DNA of 64,000 nt from Scortum barcoo. Lineage: Eukaryota; Chordata; Actinopteri; Centrarchiformes; Terapontidae. The notes below the pieces were generated by a model. That model was not told the DNA's origin. It made no database searches and worked only from the letters and a program-made list of their open reading frames with translations. A program made the position numbers and the translations under genes. The stretch spans positions 2,631,001 through 2,695,000 of the forward strand of contig CM041540.1 of NCBI GenBank assembly GCA_023238725.1. Direction: 5' to 3'. Positions 1 through 10,900 of this stretch are shown here, in pieces (within the stretch, counting starts at the first letter, position 1; each line of letters begins with the position of its first letter).

Positions 1-1544
1 CAGTGCTTCTATAGGTGCACTGAGCTTAAATCCAAAATTTCTGCCAAAGTCCGTTTAGTTCACATTTAGCTGATTTTGTGTATCATCGGTGTATCGACAC
101 AGCGCCTCTGGAGCTCAGTGTTTGTCATTGCACCCCTAATTAATATTCACACTTGTGTATAATTCTTAGCTGCTGATTGGCTGAGAGCCGGATGGTCCTG
201 TTAATTCACAGATGGTCCCGATAATTCAGTTTTTTTATGAATAACACAGTGTTAATTTGTGTTTAACTAAGGATCATCAATTATCCAAGATACCTTAGTT
301 GCCACAACTTTAAAACAACTTTTACTGCAGGTGAAGTGACTCTCTCTACCTTGGGTTTGATGTAAATGATCTGACTCCCCTATCAATTTATATAAGGCCC
401 TTCCCTGCATTATTAATATTTTCTTTCTTTGACTTGAAATAAACTAAACCCTCCCCCAGTATAAAAGATCTTCCAATTGGTAATCACAGCCACCAAATGA
501 GTGAAACCACCACGGTCAGCAGCTTTGAGGATGCTTATTTACTATAAATTCAGCCACTACCAATTTGTATGACATAAAACATGAGTGTCCTTAATAAATA
601 AACTAAATACATCATGCCTGAGCTGCATGGCCAGGAATGTCGGAGATGTGAGATAAAGCTGTATGTAGCATCATGGTGATGGTACACACATAGCATGAAC
701 TGTTACCACGGTAGCTGAATGACTGAAATGCACACTGAAATCACTTTGAAGACTGCTGAAAGGCTTTAGCCCCAAACAAAAAGGTCATCTGACCTGGATT
801 CTAAAGAACAGCAATAAAGTTGAATTAGATCTGTATTGTTGGATTGTGTAATGTATTGTGTAGGATACCTGAGTCACAGAGACTTAAATGGGAATATTTC
901 CATCAGAAAGGTGTGCCAAATAGTGCACCAGCAAATATAATACACGTCAGTCACCATCACATAATATATAAAACCAATTAAGTGCAGTGTTTTTGGTCCT
1001 AACCCAGGTTTTGGGACAGTCAACTGGTACGGTCCTCTGTATCAAAAGCTGCACTTAGGTATAAAGGAATTAGAATTAAATTCTTCATTGTCATCTGCTT
1101 GAAAGAGGTCAATAATTACCTTGAGGTCGACAACCAATGATTAGAATAAAAAAATTAGCCTAGTTAAAGGCTAACTCCATCAACATCAACAATCTTTTCC
1201 AGGTTTTTAATATACAAACTCCCACTTAAGCATTAGTTAAAACCTGTGATGGAGGTTACAGCGCAGATGCCCTCCGCTTCCGCAACCCACACACAGACGT
1301 TTGCTGACAGTGTAAACATGGAGAGTGACTAAAGTGTTAGCTTGGAAGATTTGAGCTGATTTTATTATTATTAAACCTTTATTTCAGGATTTGTCAGTTG
1401 CTATTGGTAAAAACAGTCAAGTTACTCGCAAGCTCAACGAGGGAGATGGAGAGACAGACAAGTAAAAGACTGCATTTCCCCTCTCCAAAATGTTTACACA
1501 CACACATGTGTAACTGTCACATAAACAAGTGCCTGTAATTGTTT

Positions 1545-1574
<30 letters not shown>
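1..1574. other. AT-rich intergenic sequence, no gene seen
   Basis: No reading frame with coding character is visible on either strand. The stretch is AT-rich, unique-looking DNA. A short TA dinucleotide run lies at about 1543-1566, just before the transposase relic. I see no RNA gene or recognisable element ends here. Confidence 0.5.
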
Positions 1575-1575
<1 letters not shown>

Positions 1576-2355
1576 CATCTCACTACTAAATATTCCACAC
1601 TCAACTGTCAGTGGTATTATAACAAAGTGGAAGTGATTGGGAACGACAGCAACTCAGCAACGAAGTGGTAGGCCACGTAAAATGACAGAGCGGGGTCAGC
1701 GGATGTTGACGTGCACAGTGCTCAGAGGTCGTCAACTTTCTGCAGAGTCAATCGCTACAGACTTTCAAACGTGTGGCCTTCAGATTAGCTCTAGAGCAGT
1801 GGTGACGCGTTCATGCGAGTGATGAATCACGCTTCTCCATCTGGCAATCTGATGGATGAATCTGGGTTTGGGGGTTGCCAGGAGAACAGTACTTGTCTGA
1901 CTGCATTGTGCCAAGTGTAGTTTGGATGGAGGGGGAATTATGGTGTGGGGTTGTTTTTCAGGAGCTGGGCTTGGCCCCTTAGTTCCAGTGAAAAAAACTC
2001 TGAATGCTTCGCAGCATACCAAGAGACTTTGGACAAGTCCATGCTCCCAACTTTGTGGGAACAGTTTGGGATGGCCCCTTCCTGTTCCAACATGACTGCG
2101 CACCAGTGCACAAAGCAAGGTCCATAAAGACATGGATGAGTGAGTTTGGTGTGGAAGAACTTGACTGGCCTGCACAGAGTCCTGACCTCAACTTCTTCTT
2201 GGCCTTCTCGTCCAACATCAGTGTCTGACCTCACAAATTTGCTTCTGGAAGAATGGCCAAAAATTCCCATAAACACACTCCTAAACCTTGTGGAAAGCCT
2301 TCCCAGAAGAGTTGAAGCAGTTATAGCTGCAAAAGGTGGGCCGTCGTCATATTAA
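1575..2355 (+). mobile_element. Decayed Tc1/mariner transposase relic
   Basis: Pieces of a fish Tc1-family DDE transposase can be read across several frames. In order they are: an N-terminal helix-turn-helix part containing RSGRPRKMTERGQRML (about 1662-1710); the block around the first catalytic Asp (DESRFSIWQSDG, from about 1821); the central block with VPVKKTLNAS (about 1983-2010); a FQHDCAPVHKARSIKTWMSE block (about 2083-2140); and the C-terminal block ending in RRVEAVIAAKGG (about 2310-2340). The frame shifts several times and in-frame stops are present. Compared with intact fish Tc1 transposases, the region between the HTH domain and the first Asp is deleted (jump near 1803-1825). The stretch that should carry the last acidic catalytic residue, after SPDLN, is also deleted (about 2192-2200). 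It cannot encode an active enzyme. I could not define terminal inverted repeats. Confidence 0.85.
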
Positions 2356-2425
2356 ACCCTATTGATTAAGAATGGGATGTCACTTAAGTTCATATGCATG
2401 TAAAGGCAGATGAGCAATGACAATG

Positions 2426-2428
<3 letters not shown>

Positions 2429-2484
<56 letters not shown>

Positions 2485-2507
2485 AGAGAGAGAGAGAGAG
2501 AGAGAGG
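2429..2507. repeat. Compound (AT)n-(GA)n microsatellite
   Basis: A run of AT dinucleotides (2429-2482) passes directly into a run of GA dinucleotides (2483-2506). It lies just downstream of the Tc1 relic. No function is inferred. Confidence 0.95.
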
Positions 2508-2879
2508 CTTTACATGATATTGCACCTGACTAGAGTTTTTCTTAAGCCTTCCTTCAATACCAACACACAAAACACAGTAAATTTGATGTAATTCCACACT
2601 GTGAAAAAGTGTTTTTCAACTTTGTCATGTGAAAATAGATACAACCTAATAAATACAACCTAAATAAAGTGTATCAAGGTAATCTTTTAGCTCTATCGTA
2701 GTCCCCGCATTAGGTAACTCCTGGACTATTCCATATGGCTCCACACTCTGATAGCTGGTAGGCTATGTCATATTCAACTCTTGTATTTTTATTTGTGTGA
2801 CTGCTTGTATTGTTGTCTGCATTACATGGGTTACAAAGGCGTGATACGATTAAATAAAATAATCTAAACAAAATAAAAT

Positions 2880-3009
2880 CCTCTTAAATAGCTTAAATGC
2901 GACCCCCCTTCGCTCCCCAATTTTGGTACGGTCCTAAAACTTCGGTCCCTCTGCTGCGCGTCACCACACCTGTGCTCCTTAATTGCCCGGAGAAGAGAAG
3001 AAGCTTGAG
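2880..3009 (+). promoter_or_regulatory. Candidate promoter and non-coding first exon
   Basis: A TTAAATAG TATA-like word at about 2884 is followed by a C-rich and then CG-containing segment. The stretch ends in a strong splice donor (GAG|GTAAGA, donor GT at 3010-3011). The next usable acceptor on this strand is TTTTGCAG at 4221-4228, three bases before the ATG of the SET-domain gene. A 5' untranslated exon ending at 3009 fits this well. The transcription start itself cannot be read from sequence; it could lie anywhere from about 2910 to 2990. Confidence 0.4.
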
Positions 3010-4228
3010 GTAAGACAAGTGTTAAAACTACAGAAGAAAGTAGTCTAACCAGCTTTATTTTTATATTTGTGGCTAGCTAGAAACGTCAGATTTATTTTAC
3101 AATTGATAATGTCATCTTCAGGCTACTCAGAGTTAGTTAAAGGTAATGCTAAAGCTAGCTTAGTTTCGGGAAAATGTGTCACAATTCATCTAACAGAAGA
3201 AGTTTTATTTATGCATTTTTTTTAAACAAACGTTGAACAAACAAGCATTTTATGATATTATGAGTGATGTTCATTGATTCCGCTGACTTGACTCTCCATG
3301 AATGTAAAACTAATGTGACAACAGTAACGTTAGCTACCTGGAGTGGATATTCTGATGAGAGGAGCTCGTTACTGGCTGGTTAAATGGCTGATCTCTTACC
3401 ACAGTAGCGTCCAGTATTAGTGACGTAGTTAAATAGTGTGAGTGTTGGAGTGGATGTGTTGAATGTGTGGCTCACTGCGGGCTTTCTGCTTTATAGCTGT
3501 ACAGCGCAACAGCTTTTTGTATAGCCCTTGTTAACCATGTAGGAAGTTCACGATGTTAACATGCTCCTATTTAGTTTAAACAACATCGACGTAAATTGCT
3601 GACTGTAACCTATGTCGTCCTCGATTTATGGTCCGATAAAACTTTTTTTTTTTTTTTTTTTATACACTCTTGGAGAGAGTTGTTGAGGTGTCAGCTACAA
3701 GATACACTCCGTTTGCCAGTCATCTGTTGCAGAAATGAGGTGTAAATATACATTTACAGCCTTTACATAATGGGATATTTAGTGGCTGAGTTGTGACAAT
3801 GGCAGTGTGAATGAGAATAGTAAGAGAAGGACCAAGTGAAAACCATAGATGCCTGTTACACATCTTATTCATGGCATGGCTAATGATACATATAAATAGC
3901 TATGCATTTTATGGTTATTTTTTGTGTTTTTGTGTTTATTTTGTCTTTATTATTTAATTTCTCTTTTACATTGTGTTTGTGCTGCTGTAACAGTGAAATT
4001 TCCCCACCGTGGGATCAATGAAGTATCTTATCTTATCTTCACTCACAGATGTTATTTTCATCTATGCTTACCCTTGTATTTAAAGTAAATGGTCTGAGTT
4101 AGTTGAAAGAATTGGTTGTCTTACTAACAGTAATAAAACGCTGAACCATTTGGGGAAAAAAAATACAGTACAACTCAGTACTTCAACTCAGTACACTGAC
4201 CGAAGTCATTGTCATCAGGCTTTTGCAG
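3010..4228 (+). other. Intron 1 of the SET-recombinase gene
   Basis: This would be the intron between the proposed 5' untranslated exon (donor GTAAGA at 3010) and the start-codon exon (acceptor AG at 4227-4228). It contains a T homopolymer at about 3643-3661 and a LINE/SINE-like 3' tail at 3981-4039. No coding frame is seen in it. Confidence 0.45.
3981..4039 (+). mobile_element. LINE/SINE 3'-end fragment with TTATC tail
   Basis: The segment has the form CTGCTGTAACAGTGAAATTTCC, a short spacer, GGGATCAATGAAGTATC and a short (TTATC)n tail. This resembles the conserved 3' end of a retrotransposon family common in fish genomes. Related ends occur in this window at 59620-59695 (same strand) and at 41072-41130, 53653-53704 and 62815-62880 (opposite strand). 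The family assignment is from recognition, not alignment. Confidence 0.6.
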
Positions 4229-4231
4229 GAA

Positions 4232-4948
4232 ATGGCGGCAACCAGGCCCCGGAGGGCAAGGATAAAACCAAAAGAAGAGGCTGCATATTTTTCATCCTTG
4301 TGTAAAGACAAAAATGGATTTGAAGTGAAATACATCAATTCATTCAAAGGTTAGTTGTCAAAGCAAACTATATGTGTCTTTAACACAGCCTTATTTTACT
4401 TCATCAATTCTCCTGATTCATCCTCTGTTCTTTGTTAGGTCGAGGAGTGTTCAGCTGCTGCCACTTTCAACAGGGAGACTTCCTTGTTGAATATAGAGGG
4501 GAAGTCATCACTCACCATGAACATGAAAACAGACAAAGAGTGTACCATGATGCACTTAAGATTTTCATGTTTGAATTTCGTTTTGATGGAAAACAGTTAT
4601 GGTATGTAATTAATTCTGTGTCTTTTCTAAATCTATTTGTGAAGTAGTAGTAGATAAGTTGAGTTATATGGAATCAGGCAAGTAATCTATCCGGAACAGT
4701 TATTTTTGTTGATAGATCAATATCAATGAAACATTCTATGTTCTTGCCATTTCAGTGTTGATGCTGCCAAGGAGGACGGCTCCCTAGGGAGACTTGTCAA
4801 TGATGAGCATGTGAACCCAAACAGCAAAATGAAAACCATCAAAGTGGATGGAAAGCCTCACCTGTGTTTATTTGCACTAAAGGATATCAGTCCTGGGGAA
4901 GAGATCACATACAACTATGGAGATTTCGATTGGCCATGGAGATGCAAG
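4232..4948 (+). CDS. KMT5A/SET8-like SET methyltransferase domain (coding exons 1-3)
   Basis: Residues 1-158. Exon 1 begins MAATRPRRAR and ends in a split Gly codon. Exon 2 starts GRGVFSCCHF and carries LVEYRGEVI. Exon 3 starts in the split Cys of CVDAAKEDGSLGRL and ends ITYNYGDFDWPWRCK. Order and spacing match the SET domain of the histone H4K20 monomethyltransferase KMT5A (SET8): GRG near the SAM pocket, the VEY block, the CVDA strand, the GRL-x-N SAM-binding segment and the final Y-x-Y-GD with the active-site tyrosines (Tyr146, Tyr148). The usual Asn-His of the GRLxNH motif reads Asn109-Asp110 here. The usual C-terminal KMT5A tail is replaced by DFDWPWRCK and then by downstream exons. Family membership is well supported; substrate and activity are inferred, and the Asp substitution leaves activity uncertain. 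Confidence 0.88.
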
Positions 4949-7900
4949 GTATTTACAAATGGAACTAAGTTTTCACAAAAAAAACAACACTCCTGTATGT
5001 CAGTCTACTACTACTACTATAACACTATTTTGACTAAATGAAACTGAACCACATTGCATGGTTTTGAATTAAGGTCTAATATAGTTAGGCTATTATCATT
5101 TTATTTTTTCGCATTCTGAGAAATCTCATGGAAATATGGAAATATCGGATGACAAGCCAGCACCATTTTCTAGCGCTGAACAGCATTTCAGCTATTCTTA
5201 ATAAGTAATTTTTGTTGTAAAGGTGATAAACTGTTACTAAACTTTTTAGTGAATATTTCTCTTAAGAAGTTTTATCATACTTGGAGTTAAATGAACACAC
5301 AGTATACCACTTGAATATATTGCCAGTCATGTAGAGATGCTAAGATGTTCATGCTTTATACTGAACTGTCTGTTGCATTACTTCGACAGAAAGAACATCA
5401 TCAGGGTTTGGACAGCGGTGCAGCAGGTGATGGAACAAAGAAGGTAAATGTCATTGAATAAAATCTTCCCAGCAAGAGTAATGTGCTTACATGTTCATTT
5501 AATCCATCGAACACCAAAACTAGGGAGATGTTAAGCACAAATGTCTGAAATTCAGCTTGTCCACCTCTCATTACCCGTCCCCTCCCCCGCAGCCCATCTA
5601 CCCTTCCAAAGCAGTAAACTGGGGGAAAACCCTGTACACAGTCCTGAGTGTGACTGTATTGGACAGGTTATAGACACTGTCAGGACTGTGTGGTTGTGTT
5701 GAGAAATACTGTGTATACACAGTCCTGAGAGTGGCTGTATTGGACAGGTTATAGACACTGTCAGGACTGTGTGGTTGTGTTGAGAAATACTGTGTATACA
5801 CAGTCCTGAGAGTGGCTGTATTGGACAGGTTATAGACACTGTCAGGACTGTGTTAATGCTTTGAGACCTGGTGTGCAAAACTGGATGTTTAGTGATTGAA
5901 CTTTGTCCTTTTTTCTCTACAAGATTTCAAGTGAGACTGAACCTCAGCACGCTGATGTGGATGTGACCTCTAATGTCCTCAGCGACAACATTCAACAGGT
6001 AAATTAACTACCCTCTGAATTTTGTTTTAGACATTGTTTTTTTCCCTTATGCTCTCTGTGTCCATTGAAAACCAAAAGTAGGGAGATGTTAAGCACAAAT
6101 GTCTGAAATTCAGCTTGTCCACCTCTCGTGACCCGTCCCCTCCCCCACAGCCCATCTACCCTTCCAAAGCAGTCAACTGGGGGAAAACCCTGTACACAGT
6201 CCTGAGTGTGGCTGTATTTGACAGGTTATAGACACTGTCAGGACTGTGTGGTTGTGTTGAGAAATACTGTGTACACACAGTCCTGAGAGTGGCTGTATTG
6301 GACAGGTTATAGACACTGTCAGGACTGTGTGGTTGTGTTGAGAAATACTGTGTATACACAGTCCTGAGAGTGGCTGTATTGGACAGGTTATAGACACTGT
6401 CAGGACTGTGTTAATGCTTTGGGACCTGGTGTGCAAAACTGGATGTTTAGTGATTGAACTTTGTCCTTTTTTCTCTACAAGATTTCAAGTGAGACTGAAC
6501 CTCAGCACGCTGATGTGGATGTGACCTCTAATGTCCTCAGCGACAACATTCAACAGGTAAATTAACTACCCTCTGAATTTTGTTGTAGACATTGTTTTTT
6601 TCCCTTATGCTCTCTGTGTCCATTGAAAACCAAAAGTAGGGAGATGTTAGGCACAAATGTCTGAAATTCAGCTTGTCCACCTCTCGTGACCCGTCCCCTC
6701 CCCCACAGCCCATCTACCCTTCCAAAGCAGTCAACTGGGGGAAAACCCTGTACACAGTCCTGATTGTGGCTGTATTTGACAGGTTATAGACACTGTCAGG
6801 ACTGTGTGGTTGTGTTGAGAAATACTGTGTACACACAGTCCTGAGAGTGGCTGTATTGGACAGGTTATAGACACTGTCAGGACTGTGTGGTTGTGTTGAG
6901 AAATACTGTGTATACACAGTCCTGAGAGTGGCTGTATTGGACAGGTTATAGACACTGTCAGGACTGTGTTAATGCTTTGGGACCTGGTGTGCAAAACTGG
7001 ATGTTTAGTGATTGAACTTTGTCCTTTTTTCTCTACAAGATTTCAAGTGAGACTGAACCTCAGCACGCTGATGTGGATGTGACCTCTAATGTCCTCAGCG
7101 ACAACATTCAACAGGTAAATTAACTACCCTCTGAATTTTGTTGTAGACATTGTTTTTTTCCCTTATGCTCTCTGTGTCCATTGAAAACCAAAAGTAGGGA
7201 GATGTTAAGGCACAAATGTCTGAAATTCAGCTTGTCCACCTCTCATGGCCTGTCCCTTCCCCCGCAGCCCATCTACCCTTCCAAAGCAGTCAACTGGGGG
7301 AAAACCCTGTACACAGTCCTGATTGTGGCTGTATTTGACAGGTTATAGACACTGTCAGGACTGTGTGGTTGTGTTGAGAAATACTGTGTATACACAGTCC
7401 TGAGAGTGGCTGTATTGGACAGGTTATAGACACTGTCAGGACTGTGTTAATGCTTTGGGACCTGGTGTGCAAAACTGGATGTTTAGTGATTGAACTTTGT
7501 CCTTTTTTCTCTACAAGATTTCAAGTGAGACTGAACCTCAGCACGCTGATGTGGATGTGACCTCTAATGTCCTCAGCGACAACATTCAACAGGTAAATTA
7601 ACTACCCTCTGAATTTTGTTGTAGACATTGTTTTTTTCCCTTATGCTCTCTGTGTCCATTGAAAACCAAAAGTAGGGAGATGTTAGGCACAAATGTCTGA
7701 AATTCAGCTTGTCCACCTCTCATGGCCTGTCCCTTCCCCCGCAGCCCATCTACCCTTCCAAAGCAGTCAACTGGGGGAAAACCCTGTACACAGTCCTGAT
7801 TGTGGCTGTATTTGACAGGTTATAGACACTGTCAGGACTGTGTGGTTGTGTTGAGAAATACTGTGTATACACAGTCCTGAGAGTGGCTGTATTGGACAGG

Positions 7901-10900
7901 TTATAGACACTGTCAGGACTGTGTTAATGCTTTGGGACCTGGTGTGCAAAACTGGATGTTTAGTGATTGAACTTTGTCCTTTTTTCTCTACAAGATTTCA
8001 AGTGAGACTGAACCTCAGCACGCTGATGTGGATGTGACCTCTAATGTCCTCAGCGACAACATTCAACAGGTAAATTAACTACCCTCTGAATTTTGTTGTA
8101 GACATTGTTTTTTTCCCTTATGCTCTCTGTGTCCATTGAAAACCAAAAGTAGGGAGATGTTAGGCACAAATGTCTGAAATTCAGCTTGTCCACCTCTCAT
8201 GGCCTGTCCCTTCCCCCGCAGCCCATCTACCCTTCCAAAGCAGTCAACTGGGGGAAAACCCTGTACACAGTCCTGATTGTGGCTGTATTTGACAGGTTAT
8301 AGACACTGTCAGGACTGTGTGGTTGTGTTGAGAAATACTGTGTTCACAGTCCTGAGTGTGACTGTATTGGACAGGTTATAGACACTGTCAGGACTGTGTT
8401 AATGCTTTGGGTTTTTAATGTATTTTCATTCTTCTGTTGTTTGTTCACAGTAGTATCAATATCTTCTGTCATTCCCTCAGTACATAATTGTATTGTTAAT
8501 CCACAACATCAGCAGCTTCAGACCTGGTGTGCAAAAGTGGATGTTTAGTGATTGAACTTTGTCCTTTTTTCTCTACAAGATTTCAAGTGAGACTGAACCT
8601 CAGCACGCTGATGTGGATTTGGCCTTGGACTCCTTCCGTGAGATAATTCAACAGGTATATTAGTGACAACTGAATTTTGATTTAGAAATTTTTATTATTA
8701 TCATTATTAGTAGTTTTATTTTTGCTGTAGAATAAACCTGCAGACACTGTCTGTGCTCAGAGTTGAGGGTACACAGTCCCGAGTTTAAATGTACTTGACA
8801 AGTCATGGACACATTTATGACTGTGTTTCTGTTGAAATACCGTGCAAAGACACCTACACCCCTACCAGGCAGTCATGATGTAACCTATAGTATTAATGCT
8901 GCAAGGTTCATGTACCAAACTAATTAGATATTTCAATATTTGATGATGTTGTGCTGTCTAACTGATTTGAAGTATGTTTATTATACCGCTATAACGTCAG
9001 TAAAGACTAGGTTATTGGTCTTGCCAAGTCTTAAAATGATTGGCTAGATGAGCTAACTAGCCCTGTAATACTATTCACGCAAAGTTAAGGTTGTTGCAGT
9101 GTGATCATATAACAATAGTAAATTCAACTGATGACTAAATTATATGTGAAGCTTAGCAGTGGTCGATTTTCCAACAAACATGTTTCAGTGGTTCAACCCC
9201 CAAAATTTTACATAATTTTTGTGCACTTATTTCGTTTTAGCTCAGTTTGAAAATCCTTAATGCAGTTAGGTCTTGTTAAGGTTCTTTCCTGTCCTGTGCT
9301 CTCCACACACAGAGAGGAAGAGAGTCTAGTGAAAACATTCATGATAACATTACTCAGAAAACCCTGTACACAGTCCTGAGTGTGACTGTATTGGACAGGT
9401 TATAGACACTGTCAGGACTGTGTGGTTGTGTTGAGAAATACTGTGTTCACAGTCCTGAGTGTGACTATATTGGACAGGTTATAGACACTGTCAGGACTGA
9501 GTTAATGCTTTGGGTTTTTAATGTATTTTCATTCTTCTGTTTTTTCACAGTAGTATCAATATCTTCTGTCATTCCCTCAGTACATAATTGTATTGTTAAT
9601 CCACAACATCAGCAGCTTCAGACCTGGTGTGCAAAAGTGGATGTTTAGTGATTGAACTTTGTCCTTTTTTCTCTACAAGATTTCAAGTGAGACTGAACCT
9701 CAGCACGCTGATGTGGATTTGGCCTTGGACTCCTTCAGTGAGATAATTCAACAGGTAAAGTATTCAATGATTACTGAAGTATTTCTCTTTAATGTTAAAT
9801 ACCTAAACAACCTAAGTTAAGTTATTGTCATCAGGAGTGTGGTTTCATCAGATTTTATTGACAGTGCAACATAAGCAAAATAATTTGATTTAAAAATAAA
9901 TATATAAAATAAATTAGATATTCCGGGCTTTTAAAATCACAATGGAACTGAATTTAAAGCAGCTTTAACTTTTGTAATGAGACAAATTCCAGAGAGAAGC
10001 TGAGTATTTGTGCAGGGTTTATTCATGAGCACCATACTTGCTTTTCCATTCTCAAATCTAATGAATGTGGTGTTATTCAAAGCTGCTTGATATGGAGCAG
10101 TATAGAGAGAGAGGGAACTGTGGACCCACGATGTGGGTGAGATAACTATTTTGGCATTGCAAGAAAAAAAAAAAAAAATTTTAATGTATCTTTGTTTTTT
10201 TCTTTCACCCTGTAATTCTTTAGGGTATGTGTGTTACTTCATTAATGTATTTATTATTTTTTGTAGCCATCAGCTGAGATGGGTTCTCTTGTCTCAGACA
10301 TGACACCTCTAATGACTGAAATGGACATCATTAATCAGGCAAGTTGTTCAGTTCAGTTCTTTAGCTTTCCCTTATTAAAATGGAAAATCAATTGATATGA
10401 GTGGCTTTCCCTCAGTCATTGATTGCTGATCTGATCATTTGATTTTTGCAGTAGAAACAAAACTATAAACATATCAAGCATAATATTTTTAAATATATAA
10501 ATGTATTAATTTGTGAGATGCATTATTTGTTGTATGCCTCTGGTTATTTTGACTTTTGTGACAAATTAAGGTTTGCATGTCTTCTTATGTAATATATCAA
10601 GTAAAAATCAGTACTAAAATTGTGTGTAGAGGTGCAGACATTATATAGATATTCTAAAATGGGAAAGTCGAATGTTTTGACTGAATTTTTTAACTTGGGT
10701 ACACTGTGGGCACATTTGTTGTCTGAATGTTTGTATGACTCACAAATCAACACAATGACAAAGTTAGTTAATTAGCTTTCATAGAACCTAGAAAAATTGT
10801 TTGACTATTAAGTTAGATTTTCTTTCATTTTAGAAGAATAACAATAGAAAAGCTCCTGTTTACTCGTTTACAAACAATAGCAAAATACATACATTTGTCT

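Larger units (their letters stand above)
5460..9754 (+). repeat. Higher-order tandem repeat carrying exon plus intronic minisatellite
   Basis: The exon array sits inside a larger tandem repeat. Exon-to-exon distances are 558, 558, 478, 477, 585 and 1,100 bp. The two 558-bp units hold three minisatellite hairpins between exons; the 477/478-bp units hold two. The difference is one 81-bp minisatellite unit. The last two intervals carry an extra block of about 110 bp (8410-8520 and 9508-9620), and the last also holds roughly 0.6 kb of unrelated sequence. Units 2-5 are nearly identical, including introns, while the right-hand units are more diverged, so expansion appears to have proceeded at the left side. 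Confidence 0.9.

Noticed and set aside
5552..7949. Repeated minus-strand frames with MHTRSQSINTVLTVSITC-type peptides
   Set aside because: They are antisense translations of the 81-bp intronic minisatellite; their repetition reflects DNA tandem repeats, not a repeated protein.
5636..9500. CRISPR-like array (regularly spaced palindromic repeats)
   Set aside because: The palindromes are spaced by nearly identical linkers rather than unique spacers, and the setting is an intron of a spliced eukaryotic gene.
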